DNA of 64,000 nt. Source: Comamonadaceae bacterium (GTDB taxonomy: Bacteria; Pseudomonadota; Gammaproteobacteria; Burkholderiales; Burkholderiaceae_C). Positions 61,076 to 64,000 of the stretch are shown piece after piece (positions within the stretch are counted from its first letter, which is position 1; every line of letters starts with the position of its first letter). A program made the position numbers and the translations under genes. The notes beneath the pieces were generated by a model that was not told the origin of the DNA, ran no database searches, and saw only the letters and a program-made list of their open reading frames with translations. The stretch covers positions 140,217 through 204,216 of the forward strand of contig CANBWP010000001.1 of the NCBI GenBank assembly GCA_947373185.1, in the 5' to 3' direction.

Positions 61076-63802
61076 TTAGAAGGCGAACGTACCACGCAGG
61101 TAGTAAGTGCGACCGTAAGGTGAGGCATAACGTGAATCCCAACCACCAGACTGGAAGAGGTCAGCCTGATTGGAGAAGGGCGGCGCCACATTGGCAATGT
61201 TGCGAATGCCTGCGACCAATGTCATGCCTTTGGAAGGTGTCCAGCTGCCGTACACATCGGCTGTTGTGTAAGCGGCGACCACATTGCTAGGATCAAAGTC
61301 AACATAACCCGACTTGTAGTGAATGGCCAAGCCAGCAGCGTACTGCTCTTTGCTCCAGTTCACTGACATGTTGTGCTGCCAGCGGAAGATAGGGCCAGAA
61401 CCCGTGTAAACGCCAACGTTGTGTTTGAACGGACCACCTGCGTAGTCTTGGTAGTTGTACTTGCTGATCAAAGTGCTTTGCAAGTTGGTATCGATCTGAC
61501 CGAAGTCATAGCGAGCACGGTATTGCACACCGAAGTCGACGCCATTTGTATTGAGCGCACCCAGATTTTGCAAGCGTTGGTCAACATAGCCGCAACGTGG
61601 GCCTGGGCAGTTGCTGGTAATTGACAGCAAGTTGCCAGGTTGTGCGTAGTTGAAATACTGCGAGAACTGAGAGTAGTTGCTGAACAACGTGGACTGTGGA
61701 ATGCTGCTGATTTGGTTGGTCAGATCGATCTGCCAGAAATCAACACTGGTGGTGAGGTTCTTGGCAGGCTCCAGCACGAAGCCCAAAGTGAAGTTGGTCG
61801 CTTTCTCAGGCTTGAGCGCAGTGTTGCCGCCATTCAAAACTTGGAACTGAGATTCGCAGTTTGCACCTTGAGACGCGCCTGTAATGGGCGTGCCGTTCGG
61901 GCAGTTGATCGGGTTATTGAAGTTACCCGCTGTGTTGGTGTAGGACTGTGAGCCATAGAGTTCATACAAGGACGGTGCGCGGAAGCCCGTAGAAGCAGAA
62001 CCCCGAACCAACATGGTGGTGGAAGGTTGGAATCGGAATGACAGCTTGGGGTTGGTGGTGCTGCCAAAGTCACTGTAGTGGTCTTGGCGCAATGAGCCGG
62101 TCACTTCCAAGTTCTTTTTGACAGGCACGTTCAACTCGGCATACACCGCTTCAATGTTGCGCTTGCCCTTGGCTTCAAAGCTTGGATCAAGGCCTGTGGA
62201 TGCGCTGACCAATGCGGCGAATTCTGAATTGGCGCGGGAGACAAAATCTTCCTTGCGCAGTTCAGCACCCAAGGCAATTTGAACTGGACGACCTGCGCCC
62301 ATCCAGTCGCTCAATTCGCGGCTGGCGCTGGCTTTGGCAGTTGTCACTTTGCCGGTGGCTGTTTGGAGCAGACCATTCAAGGCCGCTTGCTGAAGCAATG
62401 CAGAACCTGCAGCGCTTTGTGCGCCGAAGGGGTTGATGACGCCCTCGAGCAGACCTTCACCAATCATGTCGCCATTGCCATAACCACCCACCAATTTTTG
62501 GTCAACTTGGTTGCGGTTGAAAGACAGCTTGCCGGCGTAGTCCCAGCCATTGGCGTTGCCATCGGCCGTGAACATGATGCGGTTTTGCGTGTTGTCGTTT
62601 TGCTGCGTACGCGAGCCGTTGGGGAAGTCACGCCAAAAGACGTAAGCAAAACCGGGCTGGACGTTCACGGGGTGAGCGAATGCAGCGGATGGGTTGAAAG
62701 CGGGTGCACCGGCTGAACCGTCATCGAACGTTGGATCGATGTGCGATGTTGGGAAATACGGATTGACCTGGCCGTTAGGCATTCTTGGATTAATGTAGTA
62801 GCCGCCGTAAGGCACAGGGGCGACCTTGGTCGTTACAGAGTTCTTTGCGCCGAAGGCTTCGAAGCCCAAGTCGAGTGAACTGTTGACACGCAGAGTGCCT
62901 TTGAACATGCCTGAAGCAGTTTCAGATTTGGGCGAGAAATCAACAAAGTTGGGCGTCACAATTTTGCACTGCGTGCCTCTGGAAATCAGGGCGGTGCCAG
63001 TACAGCCTGGCGCTGAAGGGTTCCAGAGTTGGCTGAAGTCTTGCGTGTAGTTCGCAGGATCTGTGCTGTTGGACAAGCCGCCCACAATGCGCTTGTTGTA
63101 GTCGCGCTGGTTGCCGGCGATGGCTTCCTCGTTGCGAGCACCCACAAAACCAAAGAGGTTGTAACCATCTTCGCCCAGGTTGCCTTTGCCGAAGCCAATG
63201 TTGGCTGTTTTGACCTTGCCGCCACCCAATTGGGGTTTGTCAAAACCAATGGAGGCTGTGCCGCCTGTGAAATTGCGTTTGGTGATGAAGTTGATCACAC
63301 CACCAATGGCGTCCGTGCCATACAGAGAGGATGCGCCATCGCGCAGAACTTCAACGCGGTCAATGGCCGCAAAGGGAATCATGTTCAGGTCGGGCGCTGA
63401 ACCATCGACGGCGTTGTTGGAAATGCGCTCGCCGTTGAGCAACACCAGTGTTTTGTTGGCGCCAATGCCGCGCATATTGGCAAAGGTGGCACCACCGGAG
63501 CTGCTGCCAATCGCTTGAGCCGCGTTGAGGTTGGTTTGCACGGCGCTCAAGGTTTGCATGATCTGCTCAACGGAGCTGATGCCTTGGCGCTTGAGGTCGT
63601 CCATCTTGATGACGGTCACTGGAACGGAAGTTTCAGAGTCAAGGCGCTTGATGGCGGAGCCCGTGATCACGATGCGCTCGATGCCTGCGTCAGCGCTTTG
63701 AGCCGAAGAGAGGCTAGGCGCGGCAATGAAGGCCATGGCGGACAAGGTTGAGAGGACTGCGCTACTGAGCGGCGACAGGCGGAATGATGGGGACCTTTGC
63801 AT
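61076..63802 (-). CDS. TonB-dependent outer-membrane receptor (908 residues)
   Basis: A precursor with a signal peptide (PSFRLSPLSSAVLSTLSAMAFIAAPS, cleavage about LSSAQS). The TonB box region and plug start IERIVITGSAIKRLDSETSVPVTVIKMDDL, then the plug motifs ANMRGIGANKTLVLLNGERI, DLNMIPFAAIDRVEVLRDGASSLYGTDAIGGVINF. The barrel ends in YYLRGTFAF with terminal Phe. This is the large ITGSxIKR...GASSxYGSDAIGGVIN class common in proteobacteria, with unknown ligand. It is alone on the minus strand, GGAGAAG five bases before its ATG. Upstream lie two 11-bp spaced TATGAAA repeats resembling PhoB half-sites. Confidence 0.92.
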   Translation of the reverse strand: MQRSPSFRLSPLSSAVLSTLSAMAFIAAPSLSSAQSADAGIERIVITGSAIKRLDSETSVPVTVIKMDDLKRQGISSVEQIMQTLSAVQTNLNAAQAIGSSSGGATFANMRGIGANKTLVLLNGERISNNAVDGSAPDLNMIPFAAIDRVEVLRDGASSLYGTDAIGGVINFITKRNFTGGTASIGFDKPQLGGGKVKTANIGFGKGNLGEDGYNLFGFVGARNEEAIAGNQRDYNKRIVGGLSNSTDPANYTQDFSQLWNPSAPGCTGTALISRGTQCKIVTPNFVDFSPKSETASGMFKGTLRVNSSLDLGFEAFGAKNSVTTKVAPVPYGGYYINPRMPNGQVNPYFPTSHIDPTFDDGSAGAPAFNPSAAFAHPVNVQPGFAYVFWRDFPNGSRTQQNDNTQNRIMFTADGNANGWDYAGKLSFNRNQVDQKLVGGYGNGDMIGEGLLEGVINPFGAQSAAGSALLQQAALNGLLQTATGKVTTAKASASRELSDWMGAGRPVQIALGAELRKEDFVSRANSEFAALVSASTGLDPSFEAKGKRNIEAVYAELNVPVKKNLEVTGSLRQDHYSDFGSTTNPKLSFRFQPSTTMLVRGSASTGFRAPSLYELYGSQSYTNTAGNFNNPINCPNGTPITGASQGANCESQFQVLNGGNTALKPEKATNFTLGFVLEPAKNLTTSVDFWQIDLTNQISSIPQSTLFSNYSQFSQYFNYAQPGNLLSITSNCPGPRCGYVDQRLQNLGALNTNGVDFGVQYRARYDFGQIDTNLQSTLISKYNYQDYAGGPFKHNVGVYTGSGPIFRWQHNMSVNWSKEQYAAGLAIHYKSGYVDFDPSNVVAAYTTADVYGSWTPSKGMTLVAGIRNIANVAPPFSNQADLFQSGGWDSRYASPYGRTYYLRGTFAF

Positions 63803-63836
63803 AGGACTTCTCCAAGGGTTAAAACGGAACCAAAAT

Positions 63837-63854
63837 TATGAAACTTTTATGAAA
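63837..63854 (-). promoter_or_regulatory. 11-bp spaced direct repeats before the second receptor, PhoB-like
   Basis: On the minus strand TTTCATA occurs twice, 11 bases apart (63848-63854 and 63837-63843), with AAAG between. The first receptor has TGTCATT, AAAG, TTTCATA at the same spacing. A TTTTAA at 63820-63825 is a possible -10. A further CATGAAA and TATGAAA occur upstream at about 63869 and 63910. PhoB binding is possible but the TG of the half-sites is replaced by TT. Confidence 0.4.
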
Positions 63855-63958
63855 CGATCAGCAGAATGCATGAAATTCTTTACAAAGAATTCCCCTTAAA
63901 GCAACTTATTATGAAATGCATACGTAATTTCCAAGCAAGGAAGATCGTCCTGAAACGA

Positions 63959-63982
63959 AAAAAGCCCCGTAAGGGGCTTTTT
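63959..63982. terminator. Bidirectional terminator at the right edge
   Basis: AAGCCCC (63962-63968), loop GTAA, GGGGCTT (63973-63979) with A run before and T run after. It probably ends a transcript that continues outside the window or comes from the left. No gene lies within 150 bases on the left plus strand, so termination of a minus-strand gene from the right is likely. Confidence 0.8.
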
Positions 63983-64000
63983 CATGGGTGATCTGGCGGA

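Noticed and set aside
1..64000. CRISPR arrays, insertion sequences, prophage or integron elements
   Set aside because: No regularly spaced repeats, transposase or integrase reading frames, or terminal inverted repeats were seen anywhere in the window.

Overview
The window looks like a chromosomal segment of a freshwater betaproteobacterium of the order Burkholderiales, most likely family Comamonadaceae. The basis is gene order and protein character: ppk1-sixA / ppx / pstSCAB-phoU-phoB-phoR, yicC-gmk-rpoZ-spoT, rph-rdgB-hemW, an intracellular PhaZ with a Cys nucleophile, and a split ccmABCDEFGHI operon. This is inference, because no database search was possible. No insertion sequence, prophage, CRISPR array or rRNA was seen. 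One tRNA gene (Arg, anticodon ACG) is present.

Bases 1-2000 hold the end of an ArnT-like glycosyltransferase and a PAP2 phosphatase. Bases 2000-13500 are a phosphate and polyphosphate regulon: ppk1, sixA, a histone H1-like gene, ppx, then pstSCAB-phoU-phoB-phoR. PhoB boxes (11-bp spaced TGTCA-type half-sites) are readable before ppk1, ppx and pstS. After a CorA-like gene, bases 15000-22800 hold what looks like a dedicated outer-membrane phosphate-scavenging module. It consists of a TonB-dependent receptor with its own PhoB-type promoter, private exbB-exbD-tonB genes, a secreted metallophosphoesterase and a Tat-exported PhoX-type phosphatase.

Bases 22800-31200 are mixed metabolism: a small exported protein whose signal peptide is out of frame by one T in a terminator-like tract, an exported metallo-beta-lactamase-fold protein, an orphan solute-binding protein, a GST-cupin pair, phaZ, and an amino-acid ABC transporter operon ending in a tyrosine phosphatase. 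Bases 31400-39200 are housekeeping: tRNA-Arg, greB, spoT, rpoZ, gmk, yicC, rph, rdgB and hemW. Next come a MarR-like gene and an orphan CoxL/XdhA-type molybdenum hydroxylase subunit.

Bases 42600-57100 form a respiratory block. A NarX-like sensor kinase and NarL-like regulator have a consensus FNR box (TTGAT-N4-ATCAA) upstream. They are followed by a monoheme cytochrome, a ten-heme MtrA/MtoA-type cytochrome, an MtrB/MtoB-type outer-membrane barrel and a tetraheme NapC/CymA-type quinol dehydrogenase. Together these make a trans-envelope electron conduit of the kind used for Fe(II) oxidation or metal reduction. The full cytochrome c maturation operon ccmABCDEFGHI follows and has its own near-consensus FNR box, so the apparatus for attaching these 16 hemes lies next to the conduit.

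The right end carries a B12-dependent ribonucleotide reductase with a leader hairpin, an acyl-CoA dehydrogenase, and a second large TonB-dependent receptor. The second receptor is preceded by 11-bp spaced repeats resembling those of the first.
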